A stretch of 64,000 nucleotides of DNA from Eutreptiella sp. 'Long Island Sound 2002' (lineage: Eukaryota; Euglenozoa; Euglenophyceae; Eutreptiales; Eutreptiaceae): NCBI GenBank assembly GCA_964036045.1, contig OZ038391.1:42667621-42731620 (forward strand), in the 5' to 3' direction. Below, piece after piece: positions 43,678 through 54,284 of this stretch. Position numbers and translations under genes: made by a program. Every line of letters begins with the position of its first letter. Within the stretch, counting starts at the first letter, position 1. The notes below the pieces were generated by a model that saw nothing but the letters and a program-made list of their open reading frames with translations, did not search any database and was not told the DNA's origin.

Positions 43678-44506
43678 AAAGTGGTCAAAGATCTGTATCT
43701 GTACCTGTTGCGAGTGATCAAAGATTCAAGGCCATAAGTAAAAAAAATGTGCCCAAACAGTTGACCACTGTGTGGAAACTGTAGGACAAAGGTCTCTAAG
43801 TGGCGTTGTTACAACAATATATACCATTGGAATCAAGGATAATTGACCATTCCTTCATTCTGGCTACAATTGGGACCAGACTCGCATAAAGGATTTTGCT
43901 AGCTGAGTTGTGGTGTAGGCTGCGGTGAAGGACGCTCACCATCCTACCTCAAGGGGGCTGTCTTGGCAGTCTGTGCCATCGAGGACATGGGGTAGGTGCC
44001 GGGCCTAGCATCTTCAGGTGTGTCTGGCGTTGTACTCAGCAGTGCAGGGACATAGATGCGGCCTGCCCATTTCTGGGATTGGTGCAATTGTGGCTCCTGG
44101 TGCACGCTTGTCACAGACTGGCAGAGTGGACGTTCTTTGGGATCATTCAAGGGTGGAGAACCTCTTTGCACATTTGGAGACAACAGAATTTGATGCGTGT
44201 TGGTGTCACTGCATTGCCTTGCTGTGCAAAGGTAGTGGATGGTTTTTTCAGGGTTTCCGAGTTTTACCAAAGAATGTAAAGTGTTCATGAGTTGCAACAA
44301 CATTCCCATGGAACCGTTCCCCATTAGGGGAGTGCAAACCAGGATGTGCAGGGTGTGAAGCACATTTGTGACCTTTTCGCAGCCTTTGCATAGCAGCGCT
44401 GCGACACGTGCAGGCTATCTAGTAGGAGGAATGGTCCAGTACCAAACCGCCCAAGGAAAGGGGGGGGCATGGTGTTGAGGTGCCACAGCTTCGAACGTTT
44501 TCAGAG
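43678..44506. other. Upstream of the TPR gene; no gene recognised
   Basis: Presumably contains the promoter of the F-box/TPR gene. A plus-strand frame at 44018-44290 is open but unrecognised. No clear TATA element just upstream of 44507. Confidence 0.4.
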
Positions 44507-45937
44507 ATGAATGGAATCAAATTCAGCAGCGGCACGCTGCAAGATGGTGCTGCACTGCTTTCCTGTGCACCAGCACATCCGAACCCTGCTGCTCATGTCT
44601 TGTATGCATGTGATGCGGTGCAAGACGTAGAATCCGACTGGGTGTTGTTCCAGCTGCAATCTGAGGCGCAGGAGCGCCTGGCACGGCAGGCATCCTCTGC
44701 ACCTGTGAAGATCGCAAATGGCGTCCCGCTGCTCCAGATGGTTCCTTCGAAACAACCGAAGTGTGAAGCCCAAAAATCTAAGATATCCGCAGTCCCGTTT
44801 CATGTATTCGGCCACGTCTTCTCCTTTTGTTCTCTCCATTTCTTGCCGGACGCTGCCCGCGTCTGCAGCACCTGGGCCGCGCTGGCCCGCTTTGCCATAA
44901 AGGAGATGGAGATGAAATCTGAGCAGTACGTGCATGAGGGATTGCACCTCATGGAGACCACCAATTCCCCTTGGGAAAGCCTCGACAAGTTCAGGACCGC
45001 TATTGCCATCTTTCCAAAGATGTTCAACGCATATTATTGGGCGGCGAAGGCCCTTCTCGTCCTCAACGATCGCAATGGTGCGGTTCAAATCATGGAGTGT
45101 GCCCTGCAGCAACAACCACCTGAAATGGAGCGTCTCAGGTTGCAGGCCTGCATGCTGTACACTCACCATGACGACCTCAATGCCAGCAAGCTCCTTGAGC
45201 AAGCACTGCAGTCTGAACCAAACGATGCCACGATCCACTTTGAGCTTGGGTTCTGTTATCAAGGGCTTGAAGAATATTCAAAGGCCATCGATTGTTACAC
45301 GACTGCCATCAGGCTCAACTACCCTCGTTCTTTCGTGGCATTGGCGAATCGGGCTGACTGTTTGTACCAGATCGACAAGATTGATGAAGCCCTAGAGGAC
45401 GTGGCAGCATCTTTGTGCATCTGCCCTTTATATCCGTTGGCTCTGAGGATCCGGGCCACTGTACATAGGCACCAAGGCGATCCCCACGCAGCGTACAAGG
45501 ACTACACCACCATCATTGAAACGGCACCAGATACACGGGCCCAATGCGATGCGTATTGTGACCGCGCTCTTTGCTTCGGCGGTGTGGTGGAGGACGACAT
45601 TGATCAAGCCCGCAGGGTCTGCCCTGCAGACATGAGATCCGTGCAGTTCAAAGTAGAGGCAATAGTATTTGATGGCCGCATTGATGACGCCATCGCCTAT
45701 GTGACCGAGTGCATTGCAGGTACCAATGCAAGTGCAGAATGTGCCGATCAGCACGCTTTGCGCGGGGAGCTGTACTCCATCAAATGTGACTGGTACGCCA
45801 GCATCCGTGATTATGAAACGGCCATATCACTTACCCAGAGTACTACCAGCCCCACGGATTGCCACGCGCGTCAAACGATCTCTGCGTACCGTGAGATCCT
45901 TGAAGAACTGAAGGCCGGACTGCCTCACCCAGAATGA
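44507..45937 (+). CDS. Intronless F-box-like/TPR repeat protein (476 aa)
   Basis: The start is taken at the ATG at 44507 (MNGIKFSSG), the first ATG of the frame. Residues ~100-135 include FHVFGHVFSFCSLHFLPDAA followed by RVCSTWAAL, which resembles an F-box core (the V-x-x-V-W pattern) though the first positions are weak. From residue ~145 to ~470 helices follow TPR rules, best seen in ATIHFELGFCYQGLEEYSKA with IDCYTTAIRLNYP next, and ALANRADCLYQIDKIDEALE. Such proteins are typically scaffolds; an F-box would recruit substrates to an SCF ubiquitin ligase. The single exon contrasts with the intron-rich XRN and ATPase genes. TPR assignment is firm, F-box tentative. Confidence 0.8.
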   Translation: MNGIKFSSGTLQDGAALLSCAPAHPNPAAHVLYACDAVQDVESDWVLFQLQSEAQERLARQASSAPVKIANGVPLLQMVPSKQPKCEAQKSKISAVPFHVFGHVFSFCSLHFLPDAARVCSTWAALARFAIKEMEMKSEQYVHEGLHLMETTNSPWESLDKFRTAIAIFPKMFNAYYWAAKALLVLNDRNGAVQIMECALQQQPPEMERLRLQACMLYTHHDDLNASKLLEQALQSEPNDATIHFELGFCYQGLEEYSKAIDCYTTAIRLNYPRSFVALANRADCLYQIDKIDEALEDVAASLCICPLYPLALRIRATVHRHQGDPHAAYKDYTTIIETAPDTRAQCDAYCDRALCFGGVVEDDIDQARRVCPADMRSVQFKVEAIVFDGRIDDAIAYVTECIAGTNASAECADQHALRGELYSIKCDWYASIRDYETAISLTQSTTSPTDCHARQTISAYREILEELKAGLPHPE

Positions 45938-45945
45938 ACGCCTGT

Positions 45946-46230
45946 TTATTCCTTGCACTCCCCACAGGCCTTGGTCACTGTTTTCAGTGGCCATGCCGCC
46001 CCACGAAATAAAGCGCCAGGGGAAAGTGGAGAATTGATATCTTTAGGATACAGTATATAAAGGCGGAAGTGCCACTCATTCGGGTCCAGGTAGCTGGCAG
46101 CAAAACAGGTGAGGTATGGCTGTGTCCGGCCCGCCTCGGTATGAGTCACTGCTCCTGCATCAAAAGCACAGAGCCTTCGCAGCGAACGTCCGATGCTAGT
46201 GCTCAGAACGAGGAAACGTGTCTGATGCAA
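45946..46230 (-). CDS. Possible 3' end of a convergent minus-strand gene
   Basis: Open for 94 codons on the minus strand, ending 8 bp from the TPR gene's stop codon. The segment RTQPYLTCFAASYLDPNEWH looks protein-like but matches nothing I know. Could be an exon or a chance ORF. Confidence 0.25.
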   Translation of the reverse strand: MHQTRFLVLSTSIGRSLRRLCAFDAGAVTHTEAGRTQPYLTCFAASYLDPNEWHFRLYILYPKDINSPLSPGALFRGAAWPLKTVTKACGECKE

Positions 46231-46261
46231 GCTTCCTCATTCCTAGCATTCCGGCACAAGG

Positions 46262-46460
46262 GTTTTTGCCGTTGACTGATCCAAGGTTGTGAGTTCGAAT
46301 CCTTGGTGCTGGTGAGTAGTCACAGGCTGAACTCTTTGCCCGGTGCCTCGGCGGCTGAGCACCGGAGACAGGGGGTTTTCCAGTGATCAATCCAGGGCAT
46401 TCGTTTGAATACTACCCTCTGAGCACCAGACATCGGGGTTGCTGCTTTCCCCCATTCTAA
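46262..46460 (+). repeat. Tandem tRNA-derived SINE-like units
   Basis: TTGTGAGTTCGAATCC (46288-46303) is a box-B-like string preceded by a tRNA-like GACTGATCCAAGG. A diverged second copy follows (TGATCAATCCAGGGCATTCG, TTTGAATACTACC, about 46384-46415). The T-stem no longer pairs, so these are not functional tRNAs. A box-A is not clear. Confidence 0.35.
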
Positions 46461-48420
46461 CCACGGGACACAAGGGTGTGCATCTGATACAACTTTCCCC
46501 ATTGTGGACACCGCCCCAGAATTGTAGTGAGCATGCGATGGAGATTTGGTTCACGCCTGCTTTCACCAACCAATATGAAATCATGCTTGATTTCCTCACC
46601 TGTGCTCAGCCCTGCAGGAGCTCTCGTTTATCGCTCGAAATATACTACTTCCTCAGCGGTACAGCCCAAAATCCGCTGGTAGTTTGTTTCGTCGCGCCGT
46701 GATTTCTCATACATAGCGTTTTGAGGCTGCACAGATGTCTGTATCAGGTGTGATAGCGCGGGTGTCAAGTCTGGCCAGGAGCGGCTGGAAAATAATGCCA
46801 GGCTTGGTATTTCATGGCACTCATCCCAATGTTGTCATTGTACTGTCCCATGCTGTTGTCACAATGCAGTTGACAGGATGCTGTCTCGGCGTCTCATCTT
46901 TTCTCAGCCTTTTGTTATACCAGAATAATTGTATTTGACGTTTTTGTGTAGTGCATTTTGACAGCATTCTGTGACCCAAACCCGTTGTTTGTTCGTTGTA
47001 TGTATACCACGTCACTGGTGTCATTACCAGGGGTCAGCTTCGGAACAATGGATGCCCAACCTTCTGTATCACGATGTCCTTTCCTTCGCGTTCTTACTGT
47101 GGACTGCGGAATCTCTGCAGAGTTGTGGGTACCCAGTATTGCCACCAGGGCTAAACATGATGTGTAACAGCAGACCCATGTACATGCACTGCCATGGCAT
47201 CCTATGGACCACCACCGCCCAGCCAAGCGCACGTGGCTGACCACCCGCAGCATCACCGGTGAGGCAGGGCGGCCGACGTGGCCGATGCAATGGCACCGCA
47301 GTGGTCCCCCACTGCTGCGGCGTGTTGACTGCTAACAAAGTGGCCGCCAGCAGGTCATAAAGCTCCCCACTGCCAGTGTGTTGGTTCATGAGCATCAAGG
47401 GTCGTTCCAAAGCCTCGGTGTTTCAAGATTACGGTGAGTATGGGATACAGTGTTTTTGGGGTCTCACATATTATCGCTCCATTTCGCAGAGTTCCTCGTC
47501 ATTTGAGGTGGGTGGTGGGGTCCCCCACCCTAGACCCCCCCACCCCCCTTAGACCCACCCACCCCGGTCTTCAAAGATTGGGCCAAATGTTGCTTTGGCG
47601 CCTTTGGAGCAATTGATCCGTGCAGCTGCCTGCTATGTTCTCTGTACTCTGTTCTGCATTCCTTGTTCTGCCGTTTGCCTGTTGCATTTTTTGTCCCTAC
47701 AGCTACTACTACAGGTATCACATCTATGTTTATGAAACGGAGGAAGCCTGAAGCTGCCCTTCCATGGTCAGGGTGGGATGTCTCAAATAGCAAGCGTGTG
47801 ATGGGGTGGGAGAGGCCATTGCATGTCATGGCTAAAGCTGCGGCCTTTTTGCATATGGAGATGCACCTGGATTATGACAGTGAGAGGTTTAGTATAGATG
47901 TCAGTGACTCCCGAAGAAAGCGGTTTAGGAGTGGGGAGAGGCCCGGTACCAGGGCAGGGGAGGGTCATCAAGAGTATTCGTAAGGTGGCCTAAAGGCACG
48001 ATCTTGACCTGAAAACTAATCGGTGGTGGCGCCTAATGGTGCCTTGCTGGACAGCATGGACAATCTGTGACGGCGCCTCACGGCGCCTTGTTGGACATTT
48101 CAGACAATGTGTGTCACCGTGACTGTTACTTGGTGAAGTACAACAAAAATTGCACATTTGAATGATCAGGTTATTTGTGCAGCCTGGCTGCTGCTCTGCT
48201 CATGTCCTTCCACACCCTTAATGCTGGTATTCTTGTTCTGTGAATGGCACCAGTTCACTCAATGTCCTTGGTAGTATCCTCTTTTTGCTGATTCATTGAC
48301 CATGCTTTCCCTACTGGCACGTACAGAATTTCACTCGGGCGAACGGTGACATTGTGTTGGCCAGGGTTACTAGTCGCTTAGAATGTGGTGAAGGTTTAAC
48401 CACCCTCCCAACTCCATGTC
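46461..48420. other. No gene recognised
   Basis: Mixed-composition spacer. The words GGTGGCGCCTAATGGTGCCTTG and GACGGCGCCTCACGGCGCCTTG form a short tandem pair near 48023-48090. Nothing coding is convincing. Confidence 0.45.
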
Positions 48421-48423
48421 TAG

Positions 48424-48475
48424 CCCCCCCACCCCCCTTGTCCATCACGCACCCCCCGGGGGGGGGAACCGTCAC
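48424..48475. repeat. C-run/G-run hairpin ending AACCGTCAC
   Basis: CACGCACCCCCCGGGGGGGG followed by GAACCGTCAC. One member of a recurring motif in which a C run pairs with a G run and is followed by (A)ACCRTCAC. Confidence 0.6.
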
Positions 48476-48545
48476 TGGCTAGTTGCTGAAAAAAAAACGT
48501 GTCAGTGTCATATTGCATAGAACTGCACAGAGACTGTCCTACCAC

Positions 48546-48899
48546 TGATGAGGACAGTGAAATGGACAGTGACAGTGAAGTGGTTTGGGCAAAGTCTGCT
48601 GGGGAACCTGGAGGTTAGGCCACACCTTTGGGGACAAGTTGTATTTCACCCGGGAAATCCCGGAGCAAAAGTGGATCCCCAAAAAACTGGTGGCCCCAAC
48701 AGTTCCTAAACCTGCAACCAAACCTGAACCCAAATGTGGAAAGCAGCCTGCAGCAAAGCCTTCTGCAGCCAGTTTGCCCATCCCTGTCGCTGATGGCGAA
48801 CCTGTGCAGTTGTTCAAGACTATGTGGGACCACAAGAGGAAGTTCTACTGTCCCTGTTCAGAAGGCAGAAAACTGATGAATGGATGCAGTGCATTGTGA
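48546..48899 (+). pseudogene. VQLFK-family ORF, copy A
   Basis: An acidic DEDSEMDSDSEVVWAK lead is followed, after a frame change, by RLGHTFGDKLYFTREIP, Pro/Lys-rich PKPATKPEPK and PVQLFKTMWDHKRKFYCP. The same order (acidic lead, H-x-F-x-G/D-K-L-x-F/L-T, PKP repeats, VQLFK, K-x-F-Y) recurs in three other places. The product is unknown. Confidence 0.5.
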
Positions 48900-49366
48900 G
48901 TTTTGCTTATTTGGGGGCGCCTCAAGCGCAGTGCGCGCGCAGTGCAACTATTTGGGCGTCTGGCCGTACTAGAGACCCATACTTTGAGATACTAGGGGCC
49001 CCTGGGGGCATCATGGTGACCCCTAGCGGAGGTTTTGACTTCTGATTTTGTCCCCCTTTGTTTGGGGACACCCGAGAATGCGGGGGTGACGTAGCATTTC
49101 CGCCCTCTTTTGGGCCCCAACCTTCCGGTGCTATTGAGGAAACCGGGACAATCTTTGATTCCACGCTTTGTTGCGTGAAGTATTCTTTTCTTTTTTGCAT
49201 GTTGCTTTGCTGAGGTCACGTATATGGGTGGACAACCAGGGGTATGCGCCCGCCAAATCGCTGGCGGCGCTGGCGGGGAAAGTTCGTCTGGCGGTGGCGG
49301 GGAAATTTCCCATAATTCCTAAAGGCTATAGTGGGCTTGTCGAACAGCTGCTGGCACGATGATTGG

Positions 49367-49919
49367 GATTGGTGGAATTATGGGGAATTATGGGGAATTA
49401 TGGGGAATTATGGGGAATTATGGTGGAATTATGGTGGAATTATGGGGAATTATGGGGAATTAGGGTGGAATTATGGGGAATTATGGGGAATTATGGGGAA
49501 TTATGGGGAATTATGGTGGAATTATGGTGGAATTATGGGGAATTATGGGGAATTAGGGTGGAATTATGGGGAATTATGGGGAATTATGGTGGAATTATGG
49601 GGAATTATGGTGGAATTATGGGGAATTATGGGGAATTATGGGGAATTATGGGGAATTATGGGGAATTATGGGGAATTATGGGGAATGGTGGTGGAATCAT
49701 GGGTAATTATGGGGAATGGTGGTGGAATTATGGGGAATTATGGGGAACTATGGTGGAATTATGGGGAATTATGGGGAATTATGGGGGATTATGGGGAATT
49801 ATGGTGGAATTATGGGGAATTATGGGGAATGGTGGTGGAATTATGGGAATTATGGGGAATTATGGGGAATTATGGGGGAATTATGGTGGAATTATGGGGA
49901 ATTATGGGGAATTATGGGA
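49367..49919. repeat. GGGGAATTAT minisatellite
   Basis: More than 50 units of GGGGAATTAT with an 11 bp variant (GGTGGAATTAT) and a few others. The plus strand is extremely G-rich against C and stays open in several frames (WNYGELWGIMGN-type peptides), so the ORFs here are artefacts. Confidence 0.95.
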
Positions 49920-50456
49920 TGTCATTTGTTGTGTTGCTGATGGTTGTTTTTTGTCGTCGTATGGCCCCTTGCTTCCACAGACATGTCAGACTTTCATCCT
50001 CACAACAATGTTCTTTATGTGCGACTCGCCTACCTATACAAGGCCCCCAGGGAATACATTTCCCAGGGGCAGCTGGCGAAGCAAATGAAGAAATTGAGTA
50101 TCAAGGCACTCAACCCCAGTGACATTGGGCTTAGTGTTGCTGGGGGCCGTCGTGGTGTCACAACATTGCACTCTCTCAACATGGCAAAGTTCATTTGATA
50201 ATCGCCTGGAAGTTTTCAAAGTTGCCCGGAAAAATGCTCAGAAGTTTTGGCAGCCAGCTCGGGACCCAAAACGCAACCAATATCGCTTGGAATTTCTTAT
50301 ATGTACCATGTGATACGAGTCCCATTTGGCGACCATAAGTGCTAAGCGTTTCCAAAAATCCCCTGCAAAATGCCCAGCTTTTTCCTGCCATTTTTTACCT
50401 TCTATGCAGTGCGTTCTAGCCCCATGTGGTGTGTTATGTGAAGGGAAGGTAGTTTG

Positions 50457-50578
50457 CAATTTTCTTGAGCTGGGGCAGTTTGGGTCACTTAATTCTAAGG
50501 GCGTTTCCAAGGGGTGTGCTTGGGGGCTCTTCGGGGGGAACATAGTCTAAAAGTAGCGCGCAGCGCGCGCGCAGTGCA
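50457..50578 (+). repeat. Shared right end of E1/E2
   Basis: Nearly identical to 38345-38462 (one visible change, CACCTAATTC to CACTTAATTC) up to the GC block, which diverges from CCGGG to CAGCG/CAGTG. Confidence 0.85.
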
Positions 50579-53080
50579 AAGACTCCCCCTTTGCATTATG
50601 TGCATGGCACCATCAGCATCTATGCATGTCACCGTCAATCCCAGACCCTTGAGCGACCTACAGTAAGCAACTGACTGGCCATGAATTGTACATAGTATGC
50701 GCCGGTAAGTGGTTGGTCAGGAGTGGTGTCCATCCCCCCCCCTCGGGGAGGGAACCATCACTTGGCGACGGTCTCCCCCGGGGTGCGGGGGGAGCGTCGT
50801 CCCTGGAGGGGGGGTGGACATGGGAGGGGGAGGGTACCATCACCTGCTGGGCCATCATCTGCACATTCTGGGCCCTTCTGTGGGCAAGGAAGTTTTTTTT
50901 TTTGGTCTGTTTGCCTGGGGTTAGTAGGGGACCGTCCCGCGGGGTGGACGTGGGGGGCAGTGGGGTACATGGACTGGGTGCTGAGGTAACACCACTGCAT
51001 GAGTTTTTTCGGCGTGGTTGTAAATAACACCCTTATCAGAATAGGAAACCGCATTGTTGACCATTGTTCTCGCAAGGGGGGGAGGGGTTACATGCCACTA
51101 TCTACATTCCACCTCTTTGGTCACACGTCCATTGGGGCAAACTAGAGGAAGACAGTCTCGCATCCTGCTGGGACTCAATTTTTCTGCTGAGCTCTGGTAT
51201 TTCGGGTGATGTGCCCACAATCTCAAATGATTCCGTTTGTAAATGCCTTTCAAAGTGGCGGTTCTCTTTGGTTGGGGTGCCCTGGATGTCGAAGCTATGG
51301 ATATTGTTTTGCCCCGATTGGCAGGTTTTTGGTGGCAAGTTGGATTTGACAAGGGGCGTGGTGGATGATTCATGCATTCCAGCCCCCAATTGGTGCCCCA
51401 CAGCCTACCCCAAAGCTAGCCCCAAAGCGAGCCCCCGTGCTTGTACTGTGCAAACAACGGCTTGTCCAAACATCATGGGGGTGTTGTTTCTGCAACTTTT
51501 GTTCCTTTGTTTCTTTACCCTCGTTTGGACAACAGTGGGGAGGAAGTAAGCCCCCCCCCCTCTTGTCCCCACCCCATGTCTTTGCCCTGTTGTCCCCTCG
51601 CAGCTGTCCCCCGAGGGGCATGGGGGACCATCGCACTCACCGTGGCGAAGGACCAGCGGGGCCAACCCCGCCCCCTGCCCCTCGCCCTGTCACTGACATC
51701 CGTGGAAAAACCATCACTGTCTGGTCCCGAGAGCAAACCCTTCGATGAGGTTTGAATGTCGGGCTGCGACATCCCTGGACACCCAGTGACATTCCCAGAG
51801 GTCAGTTCCTGCACTGGGTCCTCCATGGGCTCCGAGCACAATGCATCCCACTCTGTCACCCGTTGTCGCTTGGACAGTAGCAGTAGGTTGTTGGGGTGCA
51901 GGTTTCGACCCATTTCTGCCAGTAAATTGGCTTGCTCATTTCCATGAACATCTAAATGCAACGGCACTCAGCGCAGCTGCACATCCACCCTCCCCCTCGC
52001 CAGTGCTTCCTGCGGGGCTTTGGGCTTTGGGCTGTCCTTCACGGTCCGAAGAGGGCCTTACGGGCCCAGGCGTTGCCTCTACGGGGAAGCCAGGCTGAGG
52101 CGCACCTCACTCACCGCCATGTGGTCTGCGGGCGGGGCACACATCTCCCAGTGCGGGCTTGCACGTGCTGTTGGATGGTAAGGCCACTCGGCCCGCCACG
52201 CGGCTGTCTATGCTGTGAGCATACCATAGGGAGCCATAGTGCACTACAAAGGGTGGTGGTGGGGGGGGGGGGCGAGGGAGGAGCAGTCGTAGTGGGGCTA
52301 GGGTTGGGTGTTTACAGAGGATTCTCGTACCCCAGTACGAGGTACTGCAAGGCAGCCTATGTAAAGCAATGGCACGGGCCCCACACTTTTGTCCCTGTAG
52401 AGGTATTTGAAGCTGAACGATCCGGGCTGTTTGCGGTGGTGCGTGTTTGCTTACGCTGCTGTTGGTGTGTGCGCCATGTTGTGGTGTGCGTCACGGCGTG
52501 TCGGTTCTCCTCAACAATTGACATGAACGACATGAACACCTTGCCTTCCTGACTGGATGTGTGTTGTAGATTTTTATTGCCTGCCCCCATTGCACCATGA
52601 CCAGACCTTGGTTTTTTGTGGCGCTGCGGATGCTCAACAGGTGTAGGATTCAAATGAACACATGTAGGGCGGAAGTTCAGGCACATCAAACGAAATTTGA
52701 GGTCCCTTGTTAGGACAATCCCGTATTAGGACAAGGGGGGGGGGGGCAGGTACAGTGAGAAAAGGCTGGTGTCAGGGTGTGACTTTCATGGCCATGTGCT
52801 CTTGTGTTTTGGGGTGTATGGTCGCCTGTTGGACACCCTTTTGTAGTCATGAACAATTCTCTTTTCACCGCCGGACTGCCTGTTACATACCAGCTGTACA
52901 GTATTGGTGTCGTGTTTCGGCCTTTGCCTGCAGATATGCATGTCAACCTGTTATTCCTGCTATTTCCGCATATTTCTGAATTGCGGGACTGAGGGATTTT
53001 TGGGTTTTGGTCTGGGTTGTGCCCTGTGCCAAACCTGATTACCACTTACTCTTTGGCAAGCGCATGGATCATTGATATAT
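50579..53080. other. Repeat-derived spacer, no intact gene
   Basis: Holds two C/G hairpins (50731-50762 and 50795-50840), VQLFK-family copy C, and a C run at 51550-51560. Several open frames exist, none recognised. Confidence 0.45.
51300..51480 (+). pseudogene. VQLFK-family ORF, copy C (partial)
   Basis: VFGGKLDLTRGVVDDSCIPA corresponds to the HVFEGKLPFTKDIVDDSFVS segment of copy B, followed by a P-K-x-S-P-K-A-S-P-R tract. The VQLFK segment is degraded. Confidence 0.5.
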
Positions 53081-53111
53081 AATGCAGTCCCCCCCCCCCC
53101 CCCCTTTGCAA

Positions 53112-53307
53112 CACCCCCCCCCATGGGAGGGACCGTCAGTTTGACAAAAAAGCATAGGAAATACTAGGCGCTGAAGAAAAAAGGTTACATTGGACCTGCT
53201 GCAGTTTTAGTGCTACCATTGTGTGGTGCAACCCCCCCCCCCCTGCCCTCTCAATGGGGGGGACCGTCACTTTATGCCCCCCCCCCCCCTCCATAGGGGG
53301 GACCGGC
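53112..53307. repeat. Three C-run/G-run ACCGTCAC hairpins
   Basis: 53112-53140 (ACCCCCCCCCATGGGAGGGA, then CCGTCAG), 53231-53271 (C run, TGCCCTCTCAAT, GGGGGGGACCGTCAC) and 53277-53307 (C run, TCCATAGGGGGGACCGG). Each could fold as C-run against G-run with a short loop. Confidence 0.65.
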
Positions 53308-53319
53308 CTGACATTAGGG

Positions 53320-54280
53320 GGGATTACAAGGGGGCTGGGGGATTACACCATAAATATGGTATCTGATGACTGCAGCACTTGTGGAGTGTTCCCTCAGCTT
53401 GGCAGGGCTCATTGATGCCAAAAACAGGCAAAAGATGAACCCTGATTTCAACGCCAGTGCTGTGGCAATCTTCTGTAAGGGTGTTGTGGAGGAAAGGTTT
53501 GCCAGGCAACAGACACAACACTTCCAATTATGAATGCACCAATACTGTGCAAGAACCGTGCCTGTGTGCCCAGGGTGCGGTATTTTGGGTCACAAGGAAC
53601 AATTTTGGTGTTGATTGGACAATATGCTGTTTGTTTGTAACATTTGTCTGTTTGTAACTGGCTAATGTTGCTATTCCTGGCATGGCTGTGTCTGGTGCAT
53701 TGGTGAACATGTGCCTGCCACAATCATGAGTCCTTCTTGTTGTGGGTCCCCCGTCCTTTCGGCCTTTCCCTTGTTTGGAATGCACCAAAAAATCAGGTGC
53801 CCAACTAGTAGTGTTTTTGTGGGACGGGACACGTTTTTGACCCAAGCCCGGGTCCATGGTGCAATCCCCAACCCAACCCCCCCCCCCACACCCCCCAGCG
53901 GTCCATGGGGAAACCCACCAAAAAAAAAACCCTCGCTGTCGGTATATATAAGTATGTATCCACACACATTCTTTTCTAATTCAAACACCAAACCAATCAT
54001 TTAAGCGGTGAGAAAATGCCACTTCGGGTGACAAAGCCGAAGCAACGAACCTTCAAAACATTGAGTTCCTCTGTTTTGAGTTTTTGAGGTTGGTTGAGCT
54101 GTTGAGTGACACCGTCCGTTCTGCTAATTTACACCATTTCTTGGGAATTTACGCCACTTTTCTTGGGAATTTACGCCCGTTTGGGGAAAAATTTACACCC
54201 ATTTACACAACCTGGGGGCCGGGCCGAAATGCCTGTAAACCCCCGTAAATTACCGGCTTGCCCCCCCCCCCCCCAATGTC
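53320..54280. other. No gene recognised
   Basis: Spacer with an A run at 53920. Around 54127-54255 the words AATTTACGCC/AATTTACACC recur five to six times as a loose tandem. Confidence 0.45.
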
Positions 54281-54284
54281 TAGG

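Larger units (their letters stand above)
48924..50578 (+). mobile_element. Sibling of the DDE element (E2), no transposase seen
   Basis: Bounded by GC blocks AGCGCAGTGCGCGCGCAGTG (left) and TAGCGCGCAGCGCGCGCGCA (right). The right 115 bp (50457-50578) matches 38345-38462 of E1, including coding for ELGQFGS.NSKGVSKGCAWG. The interior instead holds a minisatellite and a short ORF (50004-50198). It may be a non-autonomous relative or two solo ends. Confidence 0.55.

Noticed and set aside
49331-50122. Two overlapping ORFs of 241-263 codons encoding NYGELWGIM repeats
   Set aside because: They translate the GGGGAATTAT minisatellite; multiple frames are open for the same reason.
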